This document shows positions 44,039 to 52,336 of a DNA stretch of 58,310 nucleotides, one piece after another. The DNA comes from CAYQQR01 sp964420035 (GTDB lineage: Bacteria > Bacteroidota > Bacteroidia > Bacteroidales > SM23-62). Where the stretch lies: the NCBI GenBank assembly GCA_964420035.1, contig CAYQQR010000024.1, forward strand, positions 1 through 58,310. The letters run 5' to 3'. The notes under the pieces were generated by a model, which worked only from the letters and a program-made list of their open reading frames with translations, did no database searches and was not told the origin of the DNA. Numbering within the stretch: the first letter of the stretch is position 1; each line of letters starts with the position of its first letter. A program made the translations under genes and the position numbers.

Positions 44039-44662
44039 ATGAAAAAAGATCAGGATACCGAAGAGAAAATACTTTTGGCCGCGCGAAAAGTATTCATGCA
44101 AAAAGGTAAAGCCGGTGCATCGATGCAGGACATTGCGGATGAAGCAGGCATTAACCGGACCTTGCTGCATTATTATTTCCGGAGCAAGGACCGGCTGTTC
44201 GAATCTGTTTTTCATGATGCCCTGCAGGATCTGATCAGGAGTTTCCGTGACATATTTCTGGCCGAGAGTCCCATGGAAGATAAGGTGGAGCAGTTCGTGG
44301 ACGTCTATATAGACTTTTTACTGGTGCATCCCTATCTTCCGCATTTCTTCCTGCACGAACTAACGGTGAATCCCGGAAGATTGCTGGAATTAGTAGAATC
44401 AGCGGTTTTCACCCCCTCCATTGTTGTAAAGCAAATCACAGGGATGATGGATGAAATACTGGTGGAGCAATTGGATTCCCGGCATTTCGTAATGGATATG
44501 CTGGGAATGGTCATTTTCCCCTTTGTTGCCAAACCCCTGGTTACTTACCTGGCATTCGAGGGTAAGGAAACACAGTTCCGTGTATTTCTGCAGGACCGTA
44601 AATCTCACCTGAAAGAGGTATTGCAGTTGCTTTTGAACCATTACAGAAAACCAAAGACATGA
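44039..44662 (+). CDS. TetR-family transcriptional regulator
   Basis: This 207-residue protein has an N-terminal TetR helix-turn-helix: ILLAARKVFMQKGKAGASMQ then DIADEAGINRTLLHYYFRSK, about residues 13-54. A variable helical ligand-binding domain follows. It is the first gene of an export operon and overlaps the TolC-like gene by 4 nt. It therefore most likely represses its own operon until a drug or metabolite binds. Position and role parallel E. coli CecR (YbiH) with ybhGFSR. Confidence 0.9.
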   Translation: MKKDQDTEEKILLAARKVFMQKGKAGASMQDIADEAGINRTLLHYYFRSKDRLFESVFHDALQDLIRSFRDIFLAESPMEDKVEQFVDVYIDFLLVHPYLPHFFLHELTVNPGRLLELVESAVFTPSIVVKQITGMMDEILVEQLDSRHFVMDMLGMVIFPFVAKPLVTYLAFEGKETQFRVFLQDRKSHLKEVLQLLLNHYRKPKT

Positions 44663-45954
44663 ATAAGATAATCAGGAAATCGGTTTGTAAAAAGCTTCTC
44701 TGGCATATTATCTGGCTTGCAGGTACGGTCACTTCTCCGGCTCAGGATTCTTTGTACCTCAGTGACTGTTACCGGTTCCTGGAAGCATACAATCCCGTGA
44801 GCAGGCGTCCCGGACTCCTGGAGCGTTCCAAACAGCTGAGCATGAAGAACCTCGGCAACAACTGGTATCCGGAACTGGATATGAACGGCCGGTTCATTTA
44901 CCATTCCGACATTCCGGAATTCGGGGATGTTTCCGTTCCCGGCATCACATTTCCTCAGCCCCGCCAGGATCAGTACCAGCTGTCCCTTGACCTGCAGCAA
45001 ACCCTGTATGACGGAGGCGCAACCCATCGGCAGCGGGAGGTTGAAGAGGTGGAGCACCGGGCCGAACTGGACCGGGTTGCGATTGACATGCAAAGCCTGA
45101 AAACCAATGTAAACCAGTTGTTCTTCAATATCCTGCTGCTTGAGAAAAGAGAAGAATTAAATGCTTTGTTAATAAAGGAGCTTGAGAAAAGAAGGTCGTC
45201 GGTAGCTTCTGCAGTCGGGAACGGGGTTTTGTATCCTGCCGATCTGTACAATATGGACGCGGAACTGTTGCGGGTAAAGCAGCAGCAATTTGATCTCAGG
45301 ACCTCCATGCAGGCCCGGAGGGAAATGCTGGCGGAACTCACGGGTTCCGACCAATGTTTGAGGGCCAGGATGATCGCCCCAGGGTTTCAATCCGTGGCTG
45401 ATGACAGTATTCACAGACCGGAACTGGCCCTGCTGGATCGTCAAGGGGCATTGCTGGAAGCCCGGGCCGAGCTGATCCAAAGTCAGCGCTTACCGAAAGT
45501 ATTTGCCTTCGGTAAACTGGGCTACGGCAATCCCCCGGGAATGAACTTCTTTGCCGATGAGTTCGATTTTTACTACAATTTCGGTGCAGGTCTGAAATGG
45601 AATATCTGGGATTACAATGAAACCAAAAGAAAGAGACAAATATTGGAACTGCAGGGTGCCTTGCTGGAAACGAAAAGATCCTCTTTCATTGAGTCGGTAA
45701 GAATGAAGGAAGCAGATCTGCTCAGGGAGATCAAAAGACTCGAAAAGGCACTGGAGACCAGTGAGGAGGTGGTAAAATTGCTGGAAAAGGTGACCCGGGC
45801 ATCGGCTGCCAGGCTGGATAAGGGGATCGTTACCGAAACCGATTATCTGAGTGAATTGAATAAAGAAAACCAGGCAAGGCTGACCCTGGAAATGCAAAAG
45901 CTGCAGTTGCAGCTGGCCCGTACTAACTATATGAACCTACTTGGGAAACTCTAA
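44659..45954 (+). CDS. TolC-like outer membrane efflux protein
   Basis: This 431-residue exported protein has long amphipathic helices in two repeats. DLQQTLYDGGATHRQREVEE and GLKWNIWDYNETKRKRQILE are the paired strand-to-helix junctions typical of TolC family proteins, each followed by a coiled-coil. The predicted signal peptide ends near SPAQ. It should form the outer membrane duct for the ABC exporter encoded downstream. The TAA stop at 45952-45954 lies inside copy 2 of the 94-nt repeat, which may have supplied it. Confidence 0.87.
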   Translation: MNKIIRKSVCKKLLWHIIWLAGTVTSPAQDSLYLSDCYRFLEAYNPVSRRPGLLERSKQLSMKNLGNNWYPELDMNGRFIYHSDIPEFGDVSVPGITFPQPRQDQYQLSLDLQQTLYDGGATHRQREVEEVEHRAELDRVAIDMQSLKTNVNQLFFNILLLEKREELNALLIKELEKRRSSVASAVGNGVLYPADLYNMDAELLRVKQQQFDLRTSMQARREMLAELTGSDQCLRARMIAPGFQSVADDSIHRPELALLDRQGALLEARAELIQSQRLPKVFAFGKLGYGNPPGMNFFADEFDFYYNFGAGLKWNIWDYNETKRKRQILELQGALLETKRSSFIESVRMKEADLLREIKRLEKALETSEEVVKLLEKVTRASAARLDKGIVTETDYLSELNKENQARLTLEMQKLQLQLARTNYMNLLGKL

Positions 45955-46043
45955 TCTCTATGGGGTTAGTTCCCCGAAGCTCTGCTTCGAGAAGAAGTAT
46001 TAATTTTGTTAATACCTCGTGGCTCTGCCGCGAGGTAGTTTAT
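45950..46043 (+). repeat. 94-nt four-hairpin repeat, copy 2
   Basis: This is an identical, same-orientation copy of 6621-6714, about 39 kb away. It starts in the last codons of the TolC gene and ends 12 nt before the HlyD start, filling almost the whole junction. Its frame is open and would extend the HlyD protein upstream as MGLVPRSSASRRS, but that peptide is repeat-encoded and not a natural N-terminus. Confidence 0.92.
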
Positions 46044-46055
46044 TTTATCGATATC

Positions 46056-46934
46056 ATGAAACACATGACTTTAATCTTGCTGGTGCTCGTTTTTCTGAAT
46101 TCCTGTAAGAACGGAAATGAGGAAGCCGATGCTTACGGCAATTTCGAGGCCCGCGAATATTTAATACCCGCTCAAGTGCAAGGCAATATCCTTGCACTCG
46201 ACCTTCGTGAAGGAATGCGTTTGGAGCAAGGGCAGGAAGTCGGCTTAATCGATACCATACCCTACCATCTGCAGAAGAAACAACTTACCGCATCCAGGGG
46301 TGCAGCCCGGGCTAAACTGTTGAACTTGAAACAACAGGTTGAGGTCCAGACGCGTGAAAAAGAAAACCTGCAGCGCGAGATAACCAGGACCAAAGCATTG
46401 CTGGACGCGGATGCCGCAACCCAAAAACAGCTTGACGATCTCCAGGGCAAATTGAATGTTCTGGAAAGCCGCATCGAAGCCACCCGCGGTCAGGGCCTGA
46501 CCATCAGGCAGCAGATCCGGTCGATTTGGGCCCAAATTGAACAGGCCCGGGATCAACTCGACCGTTGCCATATCATTAATCCTGTAAAAGGTAATGTACT
46601 TGAAACTTATCTTGAAGCGCACGAGCTGGCCATCCCGGGCCGTACCATCTATAAATTGGCCGACCTGGATGAGATGATCCTCAGGGTCTATATTTCCGGT
46701 GCCCAATTGCCTCATCTGAAAATCAACCAGGAAGTTGAGGTCTATTTTGACCTGAATGAAAAAGAGAACCAGAGAACCTCCGGTATCGTCACCTGGATCT
46801 CGGACGAGGCGGAATTCACCCCCAAGATCATCCAGACCAAGGAAGAAAGGGTGAAACTCGTCTATGCAGTCAAAGTTCGTGTAAAAAATGACGGGAGGAT
46901 AAAGATCGGAATGCCAGGAGAAATTAAATTCTAA
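46056..46934 (+). CDS. HlyD/YbhG-type membrane fusion lipoprotein
   Basis: The chosen start is ATG 46056, giving 292 residues with a lipobox LVLVFLNSC. An in-frame ATG at 45960 would only add repeat-encoded residues. A lipoyl-like half (IPAQVQGNILALDLREGMRL), a long coiled-coil rich in Lys/Glu/Gln and a second lipoyl half (PVKGNVLETYLEAHELAIPG) follow, then a beta-barrel domain. It should bridge the inner membrane ABC transporter and the TolC duct. It corresponds to YbhG in the E. coli system. Confidence 0.88.
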   Translation: MKHMTLILLVLVFLNSCKNGNEEADAYGNFEAREYLIPAQVQGNILALDLREGMRLEQGQEVGLIDTIPYHLQKKQLTASRGAARAKLLNLKQQVEVQTREKENLQREITRTKALLDADAATQKQLDDLQGKLNVLESRIEATRGQGLTIRQQIRSIWAQIEQARDQLDRCHIINPVKGNVLETYLEAHELAIPGRTIYKLADLDEMILRVYISGAQLPHLKINQEVEVYFDLNEKENQRTSGIVTWISDEAEFTPKIIQTKEERVKLVYAVKVRVKNDGRIKIGMPGEIKF

Positions 46935-47002
46935 ATTTCGGATAGCGGATTCACACACACTCGCTTAACCCACGCTCAATCCGCGATCCGCGATTTACAA
47001 TT

Positions 47003-47932
47003 ATGAAATCTATTGAAGTCCATAAAGTTTCAAAATCCTACAACGGGACGAAGGCCCTTGATGCAGTCGATCTGGATGTGCGGGAGGGTGAGATCTTCGG
47101 ATTGATCGGGCCCGACGGGGCGGGAAAGACCAGCCTGTTCAGGATCATTACCACCCTGATCCTGCCCGACGAGGGAAGGGTAAGCGTGAGCAACCTCGAT
47201 GTCATCAAGGATTTCAGGACCATCAGAAGGATCATTGGCTATATGCCCGGAAGGTTTTCCCTGTACCACGACCTATCGGTCCGGGAGAACCTCGAATTCT
47301 ATGCTTCGGTGTTCGGGGCCAGCATCGAAGAGAACTACCATCTGATAGAGGATATTTACAGGCAGCTGGAACCTTTTCGTAATCGCTTGGCAGGCCGCTT
47401 GTCGGGCGGGATGAAACAGAAACTGGCCCTGTCCTGTGCCCTGATCCATAAACCCCGGCTGCTGGTTCTGGATGAACCTACCACCGGGGTGGATGCCGTT
47501 TCCCGGAAAGAATTCTGGGAAATGCTGATGAACCTGAAGAAGGAAGGAATGACCATCCTGCTTTCCACGCCTTACATGGATGAGGCCGGCGAGTGCGACC
47601 GGGTAGGCCTGATACAGGACGGGAAGATACTCCAGATCGCACCGCCCGGGGAAATAGAACGATCCTTCGGCCGGAAGCTTTTTGCCCTCCGTGCCGGAAA
47701 TATGTATGGTCTGCTTACCGACCTTGAGGATTACAAGCACAGCTATTCGGTCCATCTTTTCGGGCATTCGCTTCACTATGTCGATAAAAGACCGGATATC
47801 ACCCAGGAGCAAATTCATAAGGAGTTGAGCGAAAGGGGCCATCAGCAGGTTCAGGTTGAACTTGTCAGGGCAGGGATCGAGGACCAGTTTATGGAATTGC
47901 TGCGCAAAAAGGAGGTCGGAGATGAATTCTGA
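47003..47932 (+). CDS. ABC exporter ATPase, N-terminal half of YbhF type
   Basis: This 309-residue ATPase has Walker A GPDGAGKTSL, Q-loop GYMPGRFSLYHDLSV, signature LSGGMKQKLALSCAL and Walker B LLVLDEPTTGVD, then a C-terminal extension of about 80 residues. It pairs with the next gene. In E. coli YbhF the two ATPase domains lie in one polypeptide, and here they are separate genes overlapping by 11 nt. The gap in front (46935-47002) holds an inverted pair of CGGAT/ATCCG-type words. Confidence 0.9.
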   Translation: MKSIEVHKVSKSYNGTKALDAVDLDVREGEIFGLIGPDGAGKTSLFRIITTLILPDEGRVSVSNLDVIKDFRTIRRIIGYMPGRFSLYHDLSVRENLEFYASVFGASIEENYHLIEDIYRQLEPFRNRLAGRLSGGMKQKLALSCALIHKPRLLVLDEPTTGVDAVSRKEFWEMLMNLKKEGMTILLSTPYMDEAGECDRVGLIQDGKILQIAPPGEIERSFGRKLFALRAGNMYGLLTDLEDYKHSYSVHLFGHSLHYVDKRPDITQEQIHKELSERGHQQVQVELVRAGIEDQFMELLRKKEVGDEF

Positions 47933-48662
47933 CAGATCCATAGTGGAAGTCAGGGACCTGGTCAAAAAGTTCGGATCCTTTGTAGCGAACGACCATTTAA
48001 GCTTCTCGGTAAGGGAAGGGGAGATCTTCGGTTTCCTGGGGGCGAACGGTGCAGGCAAAACTACAGCCATAAAGATCTTGTGCGGATTATGGCTGCCGAC
48101 CTCGGGTGAACTGAAAGTAGCGGGATATGACGTTTATACCGAGCGGGGAAAGATCAAGAAAAACATAGGTTATATGAGCCAGAAGTTTTCCCTCTATGAA
48201 GATCTGACCGTCGAAGAAAATACACGTTTCTATGCCGGCATTTACGGTCTGAGCAGAAAGCACATCCGTAAAAGGACCCGGGAATTACTGGACGACCTGG
48301 ATTTCTGGCACTCGCGGGATAAGCTGATCCGGGATATTCCCCTGGGATGGCGGCAAAAGCTGGCCTTTTCCATTGCCATTTTCCATAAACCCCCCATTGT
48401 TTTTCTTGACGAACCCACGGGCGGGGTGGACCCGGTAACACGAAGACAATTCTGGAAGATGATCTACAAGGCAGCTGAAAGCGGCGTGACCGTATTTGTG
48501 ACGACCCACTATATGGATGAAGCTGAATATTGTGACCGGGTCAGTATCATGACCGAAGGCAGGATCGCGGCGCTGGATTCACCGGCCAACCTGAAGGAAA
48601 AATACGAGGCCCCCGACATGAACGGGGTTTTTCTGAAACTTGCCAGGGCAAAAATTTCATGA
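47922..48662 (+). CDS. ABC exporter ATPase, C-terminal half of YbhF type
   Basis: From ATG 47922 the protein has 246 residues; an earlier in-frame ATG lies deep inside the preceding gene. Walker A is GANGAGKTTAI, Walker B IVFLDEPTGGVD, and the H-loop VTTHYMDEAEYCDRV. The signature reads IPLGWRQKLAFSIAI instead of LSGGQ, the same variant seen in the second half of YbhF-type proteins. The two ATPases probably form a heterodimer with one canonical and one altered site. Confidence 0.9.
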   Translation: MNSDRSIVEVRDLVKKFGSFVANDHLSFSVREGEIFGFLGANGAGKTTAIKILCGLWLPTSGELKVAGYDVYTERGKIKKNIGYMSQKFSLYEDLTVEENTRFYAGIYGLSRKHIRKRTRELLDDLDFWHSRDKLIRDIPLGWRQKLAFSIAIFHKPPIVFLDEPTGGVDPVTRRQFWKMIYKAAESGVTVFVTTHYMDEAEYCDRVSIMTEGRIAALDSPANLKEKYEAPDMNGVFLKLARAKIS

Positions 48663-48663
48663 G

Positions 48664-49767
48664 ATGAACCGGTTTGCAGCATTCGTAAAGAAGGAACTTC
48701 TTCATATCATCAGGGATTACAGGACCGTCCTGATCCTTTTCCTTATGCCCGTCATTCAGTTGCTGCTCTTCGGCTATGTTATATCCAACGAGATCAAGGA
48801 TATTCGCACCGCGGTCTATGATCCCTCACGCGATGAAGTGAGCCGGGAGATCACCGACAAGATCTTTTCATCCGGTTTCTTTATCCTGGACCGGTACCTG
48901 GAGTCCAATGAACACGTGGAAAGAATTTTCCGGGAGGGCGATATACGACAGGTGATTGTTTTCGAGGAAGATTTCGCTGCAGAACTAAAACGATCCGGAG
49001 AAGCCGGCATACAGCTCCTGGCCGATGCTTCAGATGCCAATACGGCCAATCTCATAGTCAATTATACCACCGGGATCATCAATGATTACCTGCAGGAATA
49101 CAACATGGGGAAGGGAAGTCTTATGATCGCACCGGAGGTGAGAATGTTCTACAATGAAAACCTGAAAAGTGCCTATATGTTCGTTCCGGGGACCATGGCC
49201 CTGATCCTGATCATATTGTGTGCTATGATGACTTCCATTTCCATCGCCAGAGAAAAGGAGTCCGGGACCATGGAAGCATTGCTGGTCTCTCCCTTAAAAC
49301 CTGTACAGATCATCATTGGAAAAGTCACGCCCTACATTTTGCTTTCCTTCATCAATGCAGGGATAGTAATTGCCATGGGAACCATTGTGTTCAAGATGCC
49401 CGTTAAGGGGAGCCTGAGTTTGTTGTTGTTCGAAACCATGCTTTTCATCAGTCTTTCACTTTCTATCGGTATCATGATCTCAACGATGGCCAAAACCCAG
49501 CAGGTAGCCATGTTTGTTTCGGTTTTCATTCTTCTTTTACCCACCATGCTTTTATCGGGATTTATCTTCCCCATTGAGAACATGCACTTCTTATTGCAAT
49601 GGCTCGCAAGCGTTTTTCCCACAAGATATTTCATTACGATACTGAAGAATATCATGCTGAAGGGTACCGGGTTGTTGTTTGTCTGGAAAGAAACCCTGGT
49701 CCTGACCGGAATGCTGGTGTTGTTCATTGTTATCTCGGTCATCAAATTCAAAAACAGGTTGAACTAA
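48664..49767 (+). CDS. ABC-2 type permease (YbhS-like)
   Basis: This 367-residue permease starts at ATG 48664, 1 nt after the ATPase stop. The N-terminal helix (ILFLMPVIQLLLFGYVIS) leads into a large periplasmic domain of about 150 residues, then five helices including TMALILIILCAMMTSISIAR and the EKESGTMEALLVSPLKP coupling region. This layout is that of drug-exporting ABC-2 permeases with YbhS, YbhR and YhhJ. Confidence 0.9.
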   Translation: MNRFAAFVKKELLHIIRDYRTVLILFLMPVIQLLLFGYVISNEIKDIRTAVYDPSRDEVSREITDKIFSSGFFILDRYLESNEHVERIFREGDIRQVIVFEEDFAAELKRSGEAGIQLLADASDANTANLIVNYTTGIINDYLQEYNMGKGSLMIAPEVRMFYNENLKSAYMFVPGTMALILIILCAMMTSISIAREKESGTMEALLVSPLKPVQIIIGKVTPYILLSFINAGIVIAMGTIVFKMPVKGSLSLLLFETMLFISLSLSIGIMISTMAKTQQVAMFVSVFILLLPTMLLSGFIFPIENMHFLLQWLASVFPTRYFITILKNIMLKGTGLLFVWKETLVLTGMLVLFIVISVIKFKNRLN

Positions 49768-49773
49768 GTAAAG

Positions 49774-50892
49774 ATGAGAACCATACTGTATTTATTGGAA
49801 AAAGAATTTACGCAGATCTTCAGGAACAAAACCATGCTTCTCTTCATCTTTATTGCACCGGTGGTTCAACTGGTCCTACTGGTAAATGCCGCCACCCTGG
49901 AAATGAAAGATATTGAGGTCAGTATGGTCGATAAGGATCAAAGCAGCATGTCACGACGGCTTATCGCTAAGCTTACCGCTCCTGACTTTTTTATTTACGT
50001 GGATCAGGACTTTTCCATGAAACGGGCCGAAGGTAATCTCAAGGCAGATCATGCCGATATGATTTTGCACATTCCTGCCGGATTTGAGAAAGATCTGTAC
50101 AGGGAAGGAAATGCAAAGGTCCAGGTCATCATTAATGCCATCAACGGAACCGCTGCCGGCCTGATCCGGGGATATGTACAAAATACACTGCTGGATTTCA
50201 ACAGGGAGATCATTCCCGGATTTATTACACCGGATCAGCTGAGCCGGAGAGCCGGCATTCGGATCGTTCCTTCTTTCCGGTTCAACCCGGAACTGAATTA
50301 CAGGATCTATATGCTTCCGGGTATCCTGGTGATCCTGGTGACCATCGTGGGAATGTTTCTCACGGCCTTGAACCTGGTGAGGGAAAAAGAAATGGGCACG
50401 GCCGAGCAGATCAACGTAACCCCCATAAAAAAGTACCAGTTCATCACCGGTAAATTGTTGCCTTTCTGGATCATCGCCATTGTTGAATTGTCCATTGGCC
50501 TGCTGGTCGGCCGGTATTTCTTCGATCTTCCCTTTGTTGGCAGTTTGCTGACCCTCTATCTCTTCACGGCTATCTATCTCCTGGTTATGCTGGGTGCGGG
50601 TTTGCTGGTTGCTGCAGTGTCCCGTACCCAGCAGCAGGTCATGTTTCTGAACTATTTCTTTCTGCTCACCTTTATCCTGATGAGCGGGATCTTTACTCCC
50701 GTGGAAAGCATGCCCGAATGGGCCCAGAAAGTCAATATAATCAACCCCTTCGCGTACTTCATGCGGGTCATCAGGATGGTCCTCCTGAAAGGCTCGGGGA
50801 TCGGGGATATCCTTCACGAGATCTATGCCCTTTCGGCCTGCGCGGTTATAGTCATCAGCCTGGCCTCCTGGCGGTACCGGAAAGCAGTGTAG
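49774..50892 (+). CDS. ABC-2 type permease (YbhR-like)
   Basis: This 372-residue permease is paralogous to the preceding one. It has an N-terminal helix (LLFIFIAPVVQLVLLV), a periplasmic domain, and EKEMGTAEQINVTPIKKYQF at the coupling helix. C-terminal helices follow, including LMSGIFTPVESMPEWAQ. It starts 6 nt after its partner and is the last gene of the exporter operon. The two permeases should form the heterodimeric pore. Confidence 0.9.
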   Translation: MRTILYLLEKEFTQIFRNKTMLLFIFIAPVVQLVLLVNAATLEMKDIEVSMVDKDQSSMSRRLIAKLTAPDFFIYVDQDFSMKRAEGNLKADHADMILHIPAGFEKDLYREGNAKVQVIINAINGTAAGLIRGYVQNTLLDFNREIIPGFITPDQLSRRAGIRIVPSFRFNPELNYRIYMLPGILVILVTIVGMFLTALNLVREKEMGTAEQINVTPIKKYQFITGKLLPFWIIAIVELSIGLLVGRYFFDLPFVGSLLTLYLFTAIYLLVMLGAGLLVAAVSRTQQQVMFLNYFFLLTFILMSGIFTPVESMPEWAQKVNIINPFAYFMRVIRMVLLKGSGIGDILHEIYALSACAVIVISLASWRYRKAV

Positions 50893-50940
50893 AACGGTAA
50901 TAAACGGTTCATAACGGTTTCAGCACCGTTTGGCACCGTT
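50893..50940. terminator. Phased AACGGT/ACCGTT hairpins between convergent genes
   Basis: AACGGT occurs at 50893, 50903 and 50913, exactly 10 nt apart, and its complement ACCGTT at 50925 and 50935. Nested stems can form in either strand between the permease and TlpA-like genes. No T run follows, so a terminator role is only likely, not shown. Confidence 0.45.
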
Positions 50941-50945
50941 CAGCA

Positions 50946-51560
50946 CTATTCCAGCAGCGACTCAAGCAAAGCAACGAACCGTTCACTGTCCCAGCGGGCC
51001 GAACCTGTTTTTTTAACTACGATACGCCCATCGGGTGCTATGACATAGGTTGTGGGAATGGCCCTGCTGTGAAAAATTGGGCGCGGGTTACCGAATGACC
51101 GGTATACAGGTAAACGGTAATCATTCTTTTTCATGAATTCCCTGATCACTTCGGGTGATTCACTGCTGAGCAGGACAAACCGGACCCGGTCGCCCATCTT
51201 GTCGTAAAGTGCCTGTATATTGGGCATTTCGGCGATGCAGGGCGGGCACCAGGTGGCCCAGTAATTCAGGAATATCACTTCTCCTTTCAGTGAAGCAAAA
51301 GACTGCTGATTCCCTTCGAGGTCCTGGTATCCCCAACGATAGTCGGAATCGGTCAGCCGGACCATCTTCGCATCCCTTTTCGCCCCGGGGGTACGCGTCA
51401 GGAGTTTATTCCCCACGGTGGCCATCTCCGCGCGGGTGGCAGGGATGAGCAGCAATACGAGAAAAACATAAAAGAAGATATCCAGGATCAGGTTGAAGGT
51501 GCTCCGTTTGGCGTAATAATCCCTTATCTTCCTGAACAAACGTGAAAAAGGATCTTGCAT
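50946..51560 (-). CDS. Membrane-anchored TlpA-like thiol-disulfide oxidoreductase
   Basis: This 204-residue protein has an N-terminal basic segment, a membrane helix at about 24-43 (LILDIFFYVFLVLLLIP) and a periplasmic thioredoxin domain. The active site reads NYWATWCPPCIAEMP, and the cis-proline loop AIPTTYVIAPDGRIV. It probably reduces or isomerises disulfides, or helps cytochrome c maturation, outside the cytoplasm. It lies 1 nt after comB on the same strand. Confidence 0.9.
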   Translation of the reverse strand: MQDPFSRLFRKIRDYYAKRSTFNLILDIFFYVFLVLLLIPATRAEMATVGNKLLTRTPGAKRDAKMVRLTDSDYRWGYQDLEGNQQSFASLKGEVIFLNYWATWCPPCIAEMPNIQALYDKMGDRVRFVLLSSESPEVIREFMKKNDYRLPVYRSFGNPRPIFHSRAIPTTYVIAPDGRIVVKKTGSARWDSERFVALLESLLE

Positions 51561-51561
51561 C

Positions 51562-52254
51562 TCAGGGAATGAATTTCTTTAACTGAACAAATCCGTTCCC
51601 GAAAGGTTCGATCCGGAGCACGAAGTTGAATTCATTGAGCGCCAGGCACAGGTGGAAATCCTCTTCGGGAGAAAAAGCCTGGTTTTCCCGGGCGAAAAAA
51701 CGCTTTCCGCTGGTCAGTGCTATTTCTTTCTTCCAAAGTTCAAAAGGACTGTCTTTCTTTTCAAGGCCGTTACGAATGTAAAGCGCACAATAACTGTCTT
51801 CCTCCGATTTTTGCCGGGCCCGGTAACCCATGGCAACCAGGGACACTTCGCGGGGTAATTTTCGGAGTATGTACTTGATGACGGCTTCGGCATTAACAAA
51901 ACTCCCGGTGATGATCTCATCGGCTTCCGAAGCATTAGCGATACCCTGGGTGCCGGCACTGGTTCGCTGGATCAAGGTTTTGCCATCAAGCCCCGCCTGC
52001 TGGATCTCGGCCGGAGAATTTCCGAAATCGAAACCCCGGACCTTTTGTTCATTTTCTTCACCCATAAGCATAAACCCGGGGTGTTTTTCTTTCAGGGTAA
52101 AAGCTTCTTTTACACTGGCTACGGGTATGATCCGCCCGGCACCGGCGTTGATAGCATAACAAGCAGTTGTAAAGGCCCTGAACACATCAATAATAACGGT
52201 CAGTCCCCGGGCCATTTTGGCCCCTTCTACCATATGCAGTGTCTTGATCTTCAT
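51562..52254 (-). CDS. comB: 2-phosphosulfolactate phosphatase family protein (ComB)
   Basis: This 230-residue protein has the ComB signature VIIDVFRAFTTACYAINAGA, then LMGEENEQKVRGFDFGNSP and LIQRTSAGTQGIANA, which carry the acidic metal ligands and the catalytic RTSAGT loop. ComB removes phosphate from 2-phosphosulfolactate during coenzyme M synthesis in archaea. Many bacteria with no CoM also carry homologues of unknown true substrate, possibly for sulfolactate or capnine-type sulfonolipids in Bacteroidota. The family call is firm, the substrate open. Confidence 0.85.
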   Translation of the reverse strand: MKIKTLHMVEGAKMARGLTVIIDVFRAFTTACYAINAGAGRIIPVASVKEAFTLKEKHPGFMLMGEENEQKVRGFDFGNSPAEIQQAGLDGKTLIQRTSAGTQGIANASEADEIITGSFVNAEAVIKYILRKLPREVSLVAMGYRARQKSEEDSYCALYIRNGLEKKDSPFELWKKEIALTSGKRFFARENQAFSPEEDFHLCLALNEFNFVLRIEPFGNGFVQLKKFIP

Positions 52255-52336
52255 GAATAAAATGATTCTACCCTAAAGATAATTCAATGCTTTTTATATT
52301 CATAATTCCTATTTTTACTTTATAATTCATGAAGCA

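Noticed and set aside
45960..46055. Upstream in-frame start that would extend the HlyD protein
   Set aside because: The added residues are encoded by the 94-nt repeat, and the lipoprotein signal begins at 46056.
47273..48070. Minus-strand 265-codon frame opposite the two ABC ATPase genes
   Set aside because: It spans the junction of two genes with intact Walker motifs and has no coding features of its own.
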